Shown here: positions 10,601 through 23,121 of the stretch, one piece after another
How the letters are laid out: each line of letters begins with the position of its first letter
How positions within the stretch are numbered: position 1 is the stretch's first letter
Assembly (NCBI GenBank): GCA_947184155.2
Contig: CAMXCT020000515.1
Location: 78,501-142,500 of the forward strand
Source of the DNA: Cladocopium goreaui
Taxonomy: Eukaryota > Sar > Dinophyceae > Suessiales > Symbiodiniaceae
DNA: 64,000 nucleotides
Direction of reading: 5' to 3'
The notes under the pieces: model-generated
Seen by the model: only the letters and a program-made list of their open reading frames with translations
What the model was told of the DNA's origin: nothing
Databases searched by the model: none
Translations under genes and position numbers: made by a program

Positions 10601-12674
10601 CTCAAAGCGGAAACTCTGGATGTCTGGCAGTGTTTGGCAGTCCAAGGTTTATTCAAAATATACCAGTGGATCGGTCATAATGTCATAATAGTATTCATAT
10701 AATGTATAGTTTTTGCGGCTTGTGCGTTCCTGAACTTGGTTCATTCGACTACTAACAAATATTAACAAACGATTGTCATGCACTGGCAGCACCCAGAGTG
10801 CAAAAGCATATTTAAACACATTTAATAAAGGCATCTTTCAAAGCCCAATGTCACATGTCATTGAGCATGGATCCTCAAGCATGTGGAATCCTCAAGTCTG
10901 AGATCTCAGCAGTTTTCGATTTCAGTTTTATCTGCCTGGAAAGCAAAGCACGACATTTTGGACTACCAAAAAATTAAGCGAAAAGAGATCTTAGAGATTC
11001 AGCTCTAGTTTTTTCTGTCGCAGAAAAGGCGTGGAAAATATGATGCCTGCATTGGGTTGGTCTGAGATTGAAACCCGAAATCTAAGGAATGCTTGGAGGT
11101 CACCCAGTGAGGGACATGTGCCGCAGACAGGACGAATTATGGAAATCATCGAGGTGGATACAATATGATACAATATCAAAACAAAAAATGTAGATCCCAA
11201 CAAAGCAAGATAAAGCCAGTCAAATCAGTCAATACGACCTACCGCGCCAACACGTCCTCGTGAATACTTCTCAACTCTGTGAAACTTTGTCCCCTGTGGA
11301 TCCCAATGGAAACAACTTCCCCCAGATCGCCAGTCCTCCGCTTCCACCTTGGAACCTCAGGATTTGACGTGTTTTCGTGGTGAGTCCTCATGGAAAGCCA
11401 AGTTGTTCATCTACCACCATTGGACTTGGAAGAACCTGCGACCCGCATCAACTGTGGACTGTCCACCGTCATCAACATCAACCATCTATGCTTACTCCAG
11501 ATGCTGACACTCATGACTTGTCAAAAGCCGTCTTCGACGCGACACCCTTGTCGAATATGACGCGGTGCCCTGTCATTGGACGGACCCGGTGAGAAAGGCC
11601 AAATCAAGTTCCTTTCGGGTGAAGTTGGATGGAATAAGTCTGCCACCTTCCCGTCGGATGTTCTCATTGCTTTCTTTATGAAAAATCCATCTGAGTCATC
11701 AACTTCAAAGTAAGGTCTGACTGCTGACTTTCAAGGCATTGGAAGGGTCTAAGTCTAAAGATGTCTCAAGACCTCAACATCCTCAACGGAGCTGCGCCAA
11801 GAGACCAAGGTCATTCGGCTCTGAGATGTTGAGCTCTGTCTGAACATCTTGCCTGGCTGATCCACATGGATCAGGGCGATGAAAAACTCGGGAAGGAACG
11901 AAGACTTCACAGCGATCATCGAAATGCCCACAAAGTGGCTTGAAACCACAGCCAATTGTTCAGCCTATTGTCCTGTTTTATGTTTACATGTGTTTACCAT
12001 ATCATGACAACCTTGGCAGTTCTGGCCGAAGGACGGTAATCATTCTGGCAAGATGCGATGAAACATCGGCTTGATGACCACTCTCAGAGTTGGATGCTGG
12101 TGCGAAAATCCACCGCAGGAAGTGCGAGTAGGGAACTCGTTGGTCTTGAAACATCTCCTTAACACAGCCCACTGACCTTCGACTTCCTTGCCATCTTTCA
12201 ATGTGTTCCGCAAAAACATCGGACAAGTCTTGTCTGAGTGCGACAGAAAATCACCCCACAGCTGAAACTTGAAAGTCAAGAGTGACGACCTGAATCTGAT
12301 CCAGTGGAAACTCAATCTAGGTCCTAGGTCCTAATTAGATATCCAAAGATTTCTGTATGAAACGTGTATCAAACCAAGCATCTGTGGTTTGAAGCAAGGC
12401 TAACCTTGGCGAATGAAGCACCACATTGCAGCTGTGTCTTGGTGGTTTAGTGATCCCTGATCTTAGTAAGATGAATGGTAAAGAGGTAGTTCCATCTAAT
12501 CGCAAAAACGGCTGAAGTTTTCAAATGATACAAGTGTATGTCTACAATTCATCCAGGGATATGTCTACAATTCATCCAGGGACGGGGGCGTTTCTCCATT
12601 TCTGACTTTTGGATACCTTTGGCAGTTCAGGTCCTGTCATTCTGATGCGGACATGGCGACATGACAAGGTGAGC
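10601..12674. other. intron or intergenic sequence with small conserved stretches (copy A)
   Basis: This aligns in patches with 28.2-30.1 kb. One patch upstream of an AG acceptor at 11355 (minus strand) reads VPRWKRRTGDL, against VVRWNQRTGNL at 29164. Another near 11800-11830 reads PNDLGLLAQL, against PDGFGPLAQF near 29460. These may be short exons, but I could not fix their ends. Confidence 0.35.
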
Positions 12675-12749
12675 CAGGCAGCTCTTGATCAGAAACACCA
12701 AGGCCAGAGAGGATGGACAGCAGCTCCTCCTTCCCGAGCGTTCCACTTC
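12675..12749 (-). CDS. EF-hand-like exon, copy A
   Basis: The exon is 75 nt, phase 1 at both ends, and reads GSGTLGKEELLSILSGLGVS followed by DQELPG. GSGTLxKEEL is the second half of an EF-hand calcium loop and its exiting helix; the first loop Asp residues would come from the preceding exon. The copy B exon (30096-30170) has the same length. At the donor position copy A reads G/GC and copy B reads G/GT. Confidence 0.6.
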
Positions 12750-13376
12750 CTGAGTCCCATCACCAAGTCCAACGACACGAACCCAGGAGCAGATCGCATC
12801 AAAAACGCACAGCAGATCCCAAAACTGTTGCAGTTGAGAGTCCGGTGGGATCCAAGTGCTGGAAAATTGCTTCGACACCAGCATAGTCTGCCTGGCGCGC
12901 TAGACAGGAACTTCAGAAGTTGGGTGTTTCTGAAGTGAGGGCCCAACAAGAATCCACCATGGACCATTTCGTTGCCTTTGTTGGGAAATGCAACAGTTTG
13001 GGGATTGGGATGCCTCCCTGTTTTTTGGGACATCCCTAAGGTGCATCAACAGCCTTGGCCCTCACTGACGGTTTCGGACTTATCACCCTAGAATTGCATT
13101 AATTTGCATAGATTTGCCGCTTCTTGGCGTGGATGTCAACGATATGGAGTGTTAACTCGGAAATAAAACTTAGACCAACCAACTACTAAAAACAAAGCCG
13201 GTGAGAAGCTGAAACGACGCAGCTGGACATCCGCAAACACATCCATGAAAGGGGAAATAGTTCCTACAGCATAGACTACAGTATAGAAATCTAAAAAACA
13301 TCATATACATCCCTGTTGGAATTCGGACCAAACCTGGGGGTTCAATTCTATCGGGACTAAATCGAAGACCCAGGTC
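12750..13376. other. no supported gene
   Basis: This is sequence between the EF-hand-like exon and the tandem array. Open frames here overlap on both strands and have no domain that I recognise. Confidence 0.4.
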
Positions 13377-15010
13377 GACGAGGGGGGATTTTCCCTATAA
13401 AATGGAAACCCTGCCAAGTTAACAGCCGCCTGCCACTCCTATAAAATGAAAATCCAGCTTCACACTGGCCGCCACGTTGAACAAATTCTCCACTATAGAA
13501 TGAAAAACTGAGTCTAGGTGATTAAGAGACAGACCCCCTATAGAATAGAAAACTGGGTGTGCAAGGCTAAAAGTTTGGTTTCACTTTTTGGATCTGGGCT
13601 GGCACCATTCCATCAAAGAACATACTTGGGGACTATTTTATAGAGGGGAGGTTAGATTTCCATTTTATAGGAGCTGATCCAAGAGGAGCCGTGCTTCAGC
13701 ATGGCCAGGCTCAGAAACATTCATATATCATATAAGCATGTAATTATATATATATAACTAATTAAATAAATAATTACTTAATTAATTAAAATATATATAT
13801 ATGTACATGTGTATTGTTTTGTTTATTCATTTCACTCTGATAGTTTATTAATTTAGATACACGCACCACTGCACCACTATTTTCAATTGTTCACATCACT
13901 TCACACACAAGTATTTGTGCTTCACTTGGATCAACATACTGTTTGACGTGATTTGAGCTTATTGGATAACACTGTTGATTACTTATTTGGTTGCAGTATG
14001 TTTCAATCTGTTACAATATTTACACTATTATGTTGCCTACTGACAAGCCCCCCTGCCACTCCTATAAAATGAAAACCAAGCCTGACACTGACAAACCATT
14101 ATATAAATAAATAAATACAATAAATACATAATATATACACTATAGAATAAAACACTGGGTCCCAGTGATCAAGAAAAAGACCCCCTACTGAATAGAAAAC
14201 GTTGTTTCCAAGGCCCAAAATGTGGTTCACGTTTGGATCTGGGCTGGCACCTTTCAAGCAAAAAAATCTTTGGGACAATTTTTTAGAAGAGTGGTTGGAT
14301 TTCCATTTTATAGGAGCAGCCCTGCTAAAAGCTGATTCGTTAACAGTGTTGATTACTTTTTCTGTTACGGTATTTAATTTGCACTATCATTGTCCACTGA
14401 CAAGCCCCCCTGCCACTCCTACAAAATGAAAACCCGGCCGGACACTGACCACCACTTCTAACAGATTACCCACCAAACAATAAAACACTGAGTCCCAGTG
14501 ATCAGGAAAAAGACCCCCTACTGAATAGAAAATGCTTTTTCCAAGGCCCAAAGTTTGGTTTCACGTTTGGATCTCGGCTGGCACCTTTCAAGCAAAAAAA
14601 TCCTTGGGAACCATTTTTGAGAAGAGCGGTTGGATCTCCATTTTAAAGGAGCAGCCCTGCACAAAACTGATTGGGTAACAGTGTTGATTACTTATTCGTT
14701 TACAGTATGTTTCAATATTTTGCAGTATCATACAGTATTTACAATATTATTGCCCACTGACACCTCCCCTCCCACTCCTATAAAATGAAAACCCAGCCTC
14801 ATACTGGCCACCGCTTCTAACAAATAATCCACTATAGAATGAACAACTGGGTCCCAGTGATTAGGAAAAAGACCCCTATAGAATAGAAAACTGGGTTTGC
14901 AAGGCCTTAAGTTTGGTGTCACTTTTGGATACGTTTTTTTTCCCAAACCGGCTGGGCACAAGCCAGGTACCATTCTATAGTAAAACCTGGCCTACCAACT
15001 AGCCCCCTAT
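13377..15010. repeat. tandem array of about 357-bp units with inverted ends
   Basis: CCACTCCTATAAAATGAAAA or a close variant occurs at about 13433, 14058, 14414 and 14771 (the last two spacings are 356 and 357). Most units end with the inverted counterpart, such as GGATTTCCATTTTATAGGAG near 13655 and 14305. Within each unit the phrases CTATAGAAT and GTCCCAGTGATCAGGAAAAA recur. A segment rich in TA runs lies at 13740-13800. No coding sequence is apparent. Confidence 0.75.
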
Positions 15011-16140
15011 AGAATCGTATGCCCAGGTTCTGTATTCTATATGGTTTATTCCAAGGAGGATTCATATACCATGATATACCACTTGAACTTGCGAGACAAT
15101 CCTTCTGTAACCACAACTTGTTTTTGCAGTGTCAACTGAGATGATTAGAGAAACCTAGGTCAATCGGTGAAAACCTGCAAGAAGTTGAAACAAATGCCCC
15201 GGACATTCGTAAACAGAACGGTAAAATTAAAAGTGGAAATCTTTGGACCCGATTCGTCAAGGAAGCGGGTGAGAACCAGCCCTGACTTGATCCCAACAAG
15301 TTTGTTGTTTTCACATGTTTTCATCATATCAGCTTCCAACGTTAGAACAGCGTGGATCCCGAAGTTGGAGGTCTCACATCTGGGATGCCCTGCCGAGGTA
15401 TCTGGGCCATCCTTTGCCATGAAGGTGGAATTCCCTAGGGGAAATTCCGCAAGGATGGTGAAACTCCGCAAGAAATGTGGTGAAAACATGAAAACTTCTG
15501 GTTCCAAGTTCCAAGTCGATCACCTGTTGAAACTCTGGAGGTCTGGCAATCCATTGATTTCAAACCAGGACAGGCTCTGGAACGGAATAAGAGCCATTTC
15601 TCGCCAAGGGTAAGCAACAAGCCGGGTCTGGATTGCACCAGATTCACTAAAGATTCATATGTGGTCAAATCTAGGTTAGTCATGGTGTGATGTCTCTGCA
15701 ATCCTGAAGGTCAATGAACTCTGGGTGAAAAAAGTGTAAGCTGAGCCGAGAACTACAGGAATTCGAACCTTTAGTATAATGTGCACATGAATCACCTTCA
15801 AATTACTGTATTTCTCCCATGCCATGTCCATGTCTCAACAAATACCTACGTCCTGTCACTGCCTGAAGCAAACGTCCGAAGGTTTTGCGACTTGGCGCAT
15901 GCTCAGTTGCAAGGCTTTTTCAGGTTCCTCTACCTTGAGAGTAGCAGGAACTTTTAGCCCCATGTTCTAGATGTTTTGAATGTCTCACTTCGGGTGAACT
16001 CTTCTGATCGTTAAGGATGATCTGCCTGTTACTTGACCTAATTTAATCCGGAATCACAAAGGATCGCACCATCGGAGGGTGGAATCCGGCAGCAGTACGC
16101 TTTGATTTCCGCCACATTCTTCGATTTTTTTTGACTTTGC
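15011..16140. other. sequence shared with 30.4-31.4 kb, no firm gene
   Basis: Patches match copy B, for example CTGGGATGCCCTGCCGAGGT at 15382 against CTGGGACGCCCTGCCGAGGT near 30594. A 148-codon plus-strand frame (15167-15613) is not conserved in copy B, so I do not call it a gene. Confidence 0.4.
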
Positions 16141-16555
16141 CTAATTGGCAAAGATGCCACTGCTGGTAACAGAATCCGCAATCTGGTCGGCAGCGCCTTC
16201 GGCATTGTTCATCTGCCGATCATCTACAAACACAAGGCCATTCTTAAACACCAGGCGATTTTGAAAAGTGCCTCTTTCATTGTTTTGTGGCGCAGGTGGC
16301 CACTGCTCACACAGCCTAATGGGGAATATATACAAATTGTTGTCGTGTGCATATTCCAATTCATGGAAGGTTTCGTAGCCAGCACCAGTATAGGCGCCGT
16401 ACTCCGAAGTGCAGAAGGCCACCATGCCTTTGGCACGGCCCAATCCTATCCGCGTCAGCTCGGCAAAACTTTGGCCGACCTGAGCTTGCACCATATATAC
16501 AGGTATTCGTCTCTCTTCCAAGCGCCTCTTCACCGCTTTCATGTAGTCGATGACC
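16141..16555 (-). CDS. TIR-like domain, last exon (copy A)
   Basis: After an AG acceptor (CTGAG/G) the exon reads about 137 codons to a TAG at 16141. The order fits a TIR fold: helix (VKRRLEE), strand (IPVYMV), helix (GQSFAELTRIGLGRAKG), strand (MVAFCTSEYG), then ETFHELEYAHDN and strand LYIFPIRL. The Glu of HELEYA sits where TIR NADases carry the catalytic Glu; catalysis is inference. The first strand must lie in an upstream exon. Copy B (31424-31841) is about 85% identical by eye with the same stop, so both look maintained. Confidence 0.65.
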
Positions 16556-17597
16556 CTCAGTGGCCGACAGTCCGCCGAGCATCCAGAATGAAACTTAAGA
16601 AAAGATTAAACACGGTTCACAGATGCAGGATCAAACTTCAACAACATGATTCAACTATGTTCAAGTGACATTTTTTCTTCCCCAACCTTCGACAAGAATC
16701 GTATCACTGTTGAAGCGGCCGCTCAGCAACAGGTGACCTCTCTCTGGCCGCTCCTGTGCCTGAGCGGTCTGTCACAGGAGCTGGATCCAATCATGGATCT
16801 CGTCGGTTTCCGATTTCTGAAATTTTTGAAGGACAAGCATTCTTGTTCTATGAAAATGTGTGTGTGTGTTGCGATTCTGGATCTCATCCAAAAATGCGCA
16901 TAAAACATCATAAAACCATATAAAACCAGTAATACGCAGTGCCGACCATCTGATTTACCGGGCAGAAGGCAAGGTCCCACTGTAAATTCCCATTCGGCTC
17001 TTCTGTTTCAATCTTCCACTTTTCTTAACTTATTGTTCGCACCCCATCAACTGTTTTAACTTCTATCAAATCTAACTAGTATAGATTCTGATGAATATTC
17101 TAAAAAATTATCAAATATTATCCATTTGAAGAATTCGACAATTCCAACCCCAAAATCTCCAAGGCTTCGGCCGCCACAGTTGACGTTGCAGCCACCGTTG
17201 GATCACCGTTGGTGCCGAGTAGCCATCGGCACGTCTGAGGTCATCGCGGCCGCGGGCATCGCCTGCCCAGGTCCCGTGGAGCCAATGGCAACTTTTGAAT
17301 GGGGAAATCTGGGGAAAGTTAGGAAACCCGTGGAAAACCTCAGACAATAGGGTGAAAATTCGGTGTTAGCATCAAATTTTGGAGTTGTCCCATAATTATG
17401 GCCATTTTGAGTGGGGAACATGTTGGAAAAGGATGTTTTTGTCGACCATGACCGTGTTTCATGGGGAATTACCCATCAAATCTTGGGGTTCTCCCGTGAA
17501 TGTGCAAACATACCCAAATATAAAGCACGTGTGGATGCACCTGTGGATGCACCTGGAAAAGGCAGTGAGATGACTTTGGGGGTTCGATGTTTGATGT
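16556..17597. other. upstream part of TIR gene copy A, exons unresolved
   Basis: A minus-strand segment at about 17220-17275 (reading QAMPAAAMTSDV) matches 32530-32590 in copy B (QAMPSAVVTSEV). In copy A the frame soon stops. No other exon could be supported. Confidence 0.35.
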
Positions 17598-18121
17598 TTA
17601 CCACGCAACCCCACTCCACTGCGCCTGTGAGGTCGTTGGAGCTGACTGGAGATCCGATGCTGTTGGGTTTGAAGCTGTTGCATTCGTGGCTGCCTCTGAC
17701 CGAAGTTCTTCGAACTGATGGTCATCCCCTTCAATTTCGACACTGAAGTGGCTTGCAGAGTCAGCCACAAGTTTCCGGGAAATCTGTGGCATTCGGTGGA
17801 ACCTGACTCTCATGTTCATCGCTTCTTGCCCTTGACGGAGCTGCAGGACTTCGTCGTGGCGATACGTTCCCAGCGGTACGCTGGGACCGCATTTCTTGAA
17901 GGATCCCAACATGTCAGCATCGGAGCACAGCTGCTCCAAACTGTTCTGACACGACTCGCACGCCACGTGTAGCAATGCGACTTTGCCGTTTGCACCGTGT
18001 GGATCGATGAATCCCACAGCTTTCAGGCCACATGGCCCTGTGGCCACAACATCACAAAAGTGGCTCAGTGCCACCACCACTCGGCCATCGCTGAATTTCG
18101 CACCCAGTAGTCGTTCCCAGC
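17598..18121 (-). CDS. probable last exon of an unknown gene
   Basis: After acceptor GCCGCAG/GC (phase 1) the exon reads about 175 codons to a TAA at 17598. It begins GWERLLGAKFSDGRVVVALS, has a Cys pair in VACESCQNSLEQLC, and ends in an acidic then Ala/Thr/Ser-rich tail. I do not recognise the family. It has no counterpart in copy B, so it marks the edge of the duplication. Its composition and even codon use support coding. Confidence 0.5.
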
Positions 18122-18473
18122 CTGCGGCCGGGAAACCGAACCAAGAAGCAACAATTGGGTGAGACCAAACGTAAAACCACACCGTGCAAAACCGAACCGG
18201 CATGAAGAATTGGAAACCGAACCACGGTTCAGGTTCCTTACCAACTCACATTTTTGTCTGTGAAAGTCTTGGATCAGGCCAACCTGAAAACAACTGCTGG
18301 TATCGAGTTTCAACAATAATTAATTACATGGTCAAAAGGTATAGACTACCACCCCTGAATCAATAGGTACCCACCACCGAAATCAGTTCTATAACTAGCC
18401 CAGTTCAACCCAAACCGCAACTGGCCACCCTGCCTGTGGCTGATGATCTCCAAACAGATTCCGCACCAACACA

Positions 18474-19690
18474 TAATGGCATCTCAACCTGACGGAGGTT
18501 TCGAAAGTTTTACGTTGTCAAAGAACCCGAATCGTCATGGTATTGGTATTACGCGTCAAGACCCATATTTTGAGGTTGGCGCATTCATGGATCTTGCACG
18601 TGTTTCACAAAACAAAATCTTGAACATATCTTGAACATATCTTGAACATCAATTTACGTATGGCTGTAGCGTGCATGACACCAGATCGGACAAGCTATGC
18701 TTTCCTTTTCCTTTGCCTTTTGTATCTTCTCCCAAGGATCTGGAAGAACTGTGCTTTTCTGCATTGGGGGAGTCTTTCCAAGGCCATAGAAAAGGAGCCC
18801 CTTTTGAATCGTTTAAGCTCCCTGTCCGGATTGAATGTCAACTACGTAATTACTTCAGTTGCCTGCGCATGGCATCCATCGGTTCCATTTTCGTGGCACG
18901 AAACTTCTTTGGGCACAGGCGAAATGGATCAAAAGGGTATTAGTATATAGCCTTTGAACGCCTTTGCCCCCCTGCCTCCACTGGCTTTGGAAACGTGACG
19001 TCTTCCGGACTGAGACGCACCAGTTGGCTCAGTGCCACGTGTCCGGGAGGGAGCACCTGAAGTTGCAAAAGCTACAAATCAAAACCGACGCGCCCACAAG
19101 CACGATCATAGTGACCATATTGAAGATAACAGGGTGTAAAACGTGTTTGTGCAACAAACAAACTGCAATGCAGATTCCGGAGTCATGGAGCCATGGTATG
19201 ATCCACGTCTCCTGCTGACATGAACACTTCAGTCATCTCATGAAAATGTTTCAACGCAAAAGGTGTTTTGCCTCAGAAACTTGCTCAGGAGAGTACGGGT
19301 ATCTGAATACACAGCTGGGGCAAGGAATTTCTGGGTCCAATCTGGATCATCAACTACGTGTATATATATACACACATATTATACATTTATTTTTACTTAT
19401 TTATTTATTTATTTATTTATTCATCTATTAATATATTTATTTATTGAATTCATTTATTTATTTGTTTATTTAATATATTTAAGTTTAGTTTATTTATTTA
19501 TATTGCATGTATCCACCCTATCAACGAGGAATCTTTTTTGGGAACTTCTGCCCAAGTTTCATATTTGCATATTTTGGCACAAGAATTGCTGAAATCTCAA
19601 ATTTATGCCGACGATGTCCAATTCTGCCGCAACGGAGTTGTCATTGGTCGACATTCTGATACCGAGAAAACCAGGAACGGGAAGGTCATG
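18474..19690 (+). CDS. possible plus-strand multi-exon gene
   Basis: Four plus-strand stretches look protein-like: from ATG 18474 (MASQPDGGFESFTLSKNPNR), about 18735-18940 (PKDLEELCFSALGESFQGHR and onward), about 18985-19080 (WKRDVFRTETHQLAQCHVSG) and about 19573-19682 (ELLKSQIYADDVQFCRNGVV). If real, this is the only plus-strand gene in the window. I could not confirm splice sites or a family, and the YADD in the last piece is not enough to call reverse transcriptase. Confidence 0.3.
19377..19505. repeat. ATTT microsatellite
   Basis: Tandem TTTA/ATTT units with interruptions. Confidence 0.85.
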
Positions 19691-19699
19691 TTTTCTGTC

Positions 19700-20088
19700 T
19701 TGATCTTGGGAAGGGTATGTGTATGTGTGTATGAGATAAAGTTTATCTACTGTAGCACACTAAATGTACATAAATGTACATTGTGCAATGGGATGTCATG
19801 CAATTCAATGCGTTGTATTTCCTGTCCTGTACTAAATATAGATCGGGCGTAGCAAAATCATTCAAAATCAATGAATCAATACTATGATTCAGGTGTCACA
19901 GCTTGGCAGACCCCCACAACGCAGAGACCCTGTGAACAAAAGTACATGCTTTCCGCCACAAAACAGCTGGTATTTTGGTACTGCATATCATGGCTCGAAG
20001 TCAATGACACCCAAAATGATATCAAACCTTCAGTATTAATACATATTATCCTTCACCGCCCAAGCATCGGCTGGTTTGCGGACGAGAC
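19700..20088. other. no supported gene
   Basis: AT-rich sequence with no conserved frame; nothing recognised. Confidence 0.4.
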
Positions 20089-20225
20089 ACTTCCTCCAAG
20101 GAGGATGGATCCTTCAGATCCTTCCAGTCTGCAAGCACTTCCATCCTGGGCCCGTACTCATCGAAAACGGATTGCGCCGTCTTCATCGAAATCCCATGGC
20201 CGAAGTCCTTCAGCACCACAGGGTC
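20089..20225 (-). CDS. single exon of an unknown gene
   Basis: After acceptor TCGCCAG/GA the minus strand reads DPVVLKDFGHGISMKTAQSV, FDEYGPRMEVLADWKDLKD and PSSLEE, followed by a GT. The regular mix of charged and hydrophobic residues and the splice context support coding. No family is recognised. It lies between the two duplication copies. Confidence 0.5.
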
Positions 20226-21856
20226 CTGGCGACAACGAAATCAACGGACTGCCTAGCCGCCTGGCATGAGAAATCCTGTCGTAAAAAGTCACTTCCTACA
20301 CATGGTGCCGCACGATGCCGCATGTCTAAACGAATGTCTTTGCACACATATGTAGTTTTCTGCCAAACACTTTAGTAGCAAAACCAATGTTGCTCCAATA
20401 AACGATACAAACGCGCAAAACAGGACACATCTATAAATATGTGTGGCTTTCAAAATTGATAATACAAATGCGTACTTCGATTTGTCCGAAGTCTTGTGTC
20501 CAATGCTTTTTCTATCAGAGTCACTAGGACGGCCGTCAGGGTGTTTCCAGGCAGAATGTTGGTTTCTTGCAGAGTCATCGCTCCATTCCTGGACCAAGCT
20601 CCAGCCCACCATTTTGGGGAGACCACAGTGACTTGTCAAATCAAGGCTGATGCCGTTGATGCACTCGCTTCATGGGCTCCAAGAGAAATCAAGTTGATCG
20701 ATTTGTGATTGAGGTTCAAGGAGAAAACTTACGGTGTCTCCAGAAGGATATAGAGGTGGCTACATTCTCAAGAGACTTCTAATAATTCGATATGTTGCTT
20801 ATTATCATCTTTGTATTCGTGGCTGAGTCGGCTATTGGGTCAGTACTTACACTTCTTCAAGATGTTGGTGTGTCAGGGGTGCAGCAGGAACTCCTATCCC
20901 AGTTGCAGCATGCAGAGAGGACTTTGTCGTATAAAATCACGTCCACGAGTCACAGTTTCACCACAATGCCAAAGTCTAGATAGTCTATGTTCACCGAAAC
21001 ACCGTGCCCTTTTTCCAGGCTGCATTCTACAACACTACAGGGCACCCCAAGAAATAATGAGTTCTAGCAGTGAACCAACTCATGAGCTCTAAATCAGTTG
21101 GAGAATACCCATTAGCAGCGTCCATGCCGCATCAACTGTGCCAAGCAGCAGCGGCTGCATGTCGGGGCCAATGAGATGCTCGATAGTCGTTCCCAACTTG
21201 CGCCTCGGATCCACAATCGACAGATGTGGCACGTGTAGCAATGTAGCACGGCTTCTGTTGAAAGCATCGCTAGGTGCAAAGGAAATGTGGAAATGTTATT
21301 AAGATGTCATCAGGAATATGTAACAGGGGAGCGAATCCATCTAAAAAGGGAAGTTAATGAAACGATTGAAACAAAAAGCGTCTTACATGAGTGGCTGGGG
21401 TATGCTCTGCCTCTATTTGCCAGGGCCAACAAGTGCTGGTTGCACCCATTTTGAACATCCTTGCTACAATTCACGGTCGCAGAAATGTTCTTGCATGGTG
21501 GTGCCGCGATGTCTTCCTTCACATTTCTTGACAGAATTTGTTGGAGAATTCTCAGGCAACATTCATGAAGGAAGTCTGCAAGCACTGTGCACAAAAGAGG
21601 TTGCTGTGATTGGCCCTGTCGTTGAAATCGGAGTAATGAAATCGATCAATCACTTCAGAACCCACCATATGTCTGTTTCTACTTCATAGTTATAAGAGAA
21701 ATGCAATGGCAAGGCTCTTACGGAAGGAAAGTAGGAAAAGAAACACATCATCTACGCATTTCACAAGCTTTCACACGTGTTGACTACAGGAAGGCTGTCA
21801 ACAAGGAAAACCTGGGCACGCCAAAGCTGGCCCAAAGAAGCTTACACTGTAAGGAT
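20226..21856. other. intergenic or intron sequence, weak exon candidates
   Basis: A minus-strand frame near 20510-20590 (MTLQETNILPGNTLTAVLVT) and one near 21370-21594 (FLHECCLRILQQILSRNVKE) look protein-like but lack clear splice sites on both sides. Confidence 0.3.
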
Positions 21857-21901
21857 GCCAAGCCGCTCCGCTTCCTCCTTCAAGTCTTGTACAGTTTCAT
21901 G
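21857..21901 (-). CDS. ubiquitin-like domain exon, second part (copy B)
   Basis: The minus strand reads HETVQDLKEEAERLG, the counterpart of 711-755 with mostly synonymous differences. Confidence 0.5.
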
Positions 21902-22236
21902 CGCAGAGTTGCCTCGGTGTTTTCCACTGGTAGAGGTTTCCAAAACCAAGTTATAGACAGCATGGCTACATGATCTTTATCTTATACTGCGATAGGTTTG
22001 GGAAGAAATTCTACCACATGGCTGCGGATCACAGTTTTTCTCGCCAGCTCAAGACAAACCCATCTCTTCGCAATTCATGTCAAGTATACGAAGTGTAGAG
22101 TCACTTGAATCAAATCTACTGGTATCATCTCACATCATGCATCATTGCATTTTTTTACAATTGCTGTAGTATCTGCATCAAAGTTGTTTGTGTTTCGCAA
22201 GGCTTCCGCTGCTTTCCGACCAGCCGAGGCACATCT

Positions 22237-22272
22237 GCAGCTCCGGCCACTGAGAAGGGCCACAAATACCTC
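22237..22272 (-). CDS. ubiquitin-like domain exon, first part (copy B)
   Basis: The minus strand reads EVFVALLSGRSC, as in copy A. The open frame continues CASAGRKAAEALR in this copy. Exon ends are unresolved. Confidence 0.4.
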
Positions 22273-22378
22273 ACCCAAAGAAAGGCAACGCATCGGAGTC
22301 AATTCGAGCGCATGACAGCTTAACAACATCAGGATTGCAACGACCCAATAAGAGCCACTGTCATTTCCTGGTGAGTTC

Positions 22379-22506
22379 CTAAAGCCTACGTGTGCCAAAG
22401 CCCTGGTCCACCAAGGGATGTTCATCCCAGCGCCAAGGGACCGGGTCCAGGACACCCATCACCTTCCGGCGGCCATACTGCTTGGCGTAGTCGTACGGCG
22501 TCTTGC
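22379..22506 (-). CDS. last ankyrin exon, copy B
   Basis: This is 128 nt, phase 1 start, reading G-KTPYDYAKQYGRRKVMGVLD, a Trp/Pro-rich tail and TAG at 22379. Acceptor, length and stop match copy A. Confidence 0.7.
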
Positions 22507-23121
22507 CTTGCAATACGCAGCTGGAAGTGCCAAGTTCCGGTTTAGACGGATGTGGGGCTGAGTGTGGTCCCAAAATCCAGATAGTATCATTTAGATTCAT
22601 TTAGTGTCATTGCTTTTCAAGTTGTTTTACGGATGCTTTACGTTGATGTCTGGAAGACCTATACTAGCACATTTCCTACATATCACCCACTATATATAAC
22701 CTTATTGTTGGTATCCTAATCGCTGTTTCCAATATCATATCATTCTTAATAAGTTCTTACTGTGCCAGTGGATGCCACTGTCTTCTGTGGTTTGTGTCGG
22801 TTTGTCACCCCATGTTGACACTTGCCAAACATCCCACCATGAAAGCGCCAAAACAAAACAATTCCCACAGCCTGAAACAAACCCAGAATACGTTCATGTG
22901 TCTGGCTTCGCTGGTGCAGTGCATGTACTTTAGAAGATTCACAAAATCCTAATCCCACCTACAGCAAATACCACCTATCAGTTTTATCCTGCCACAGCTC
23001 TGTGCACATGATGCATTCAAAATCACCAAACAACTTGTCACCGAGTTTGTTCTTTCACTCACTGTGTATCAGATCATCCCTCCACTCCACCCCCTGTCGC
23101 CACCGGCCGTTTCTGGGGGAC

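Larger units (their letters stand above)
711..17275. repeat. segmental duplication, copy A
   Basis: This is collinear with copy B (21857-32600): Ubl pieces, last ankyrin exon, ankyrin exons, first ankyrin exon, EF-hand-like exon, TIR-like exon and a small upstream exon all occur in the same order and orientation. Exons are the best conserved parts. Copy A carries two of its own additions, the 4.2-kb insertion and the 13.4-15.0 kb array. Confidence 0.8.

Noticed and set aside
19573-19690. YADD motif suggesting a LINE reverse transcriptase
   Set aside because: Only about 35 residues with none of the neighbouring RT motifs; kept only as part of a weak plus-strand gene candidate.
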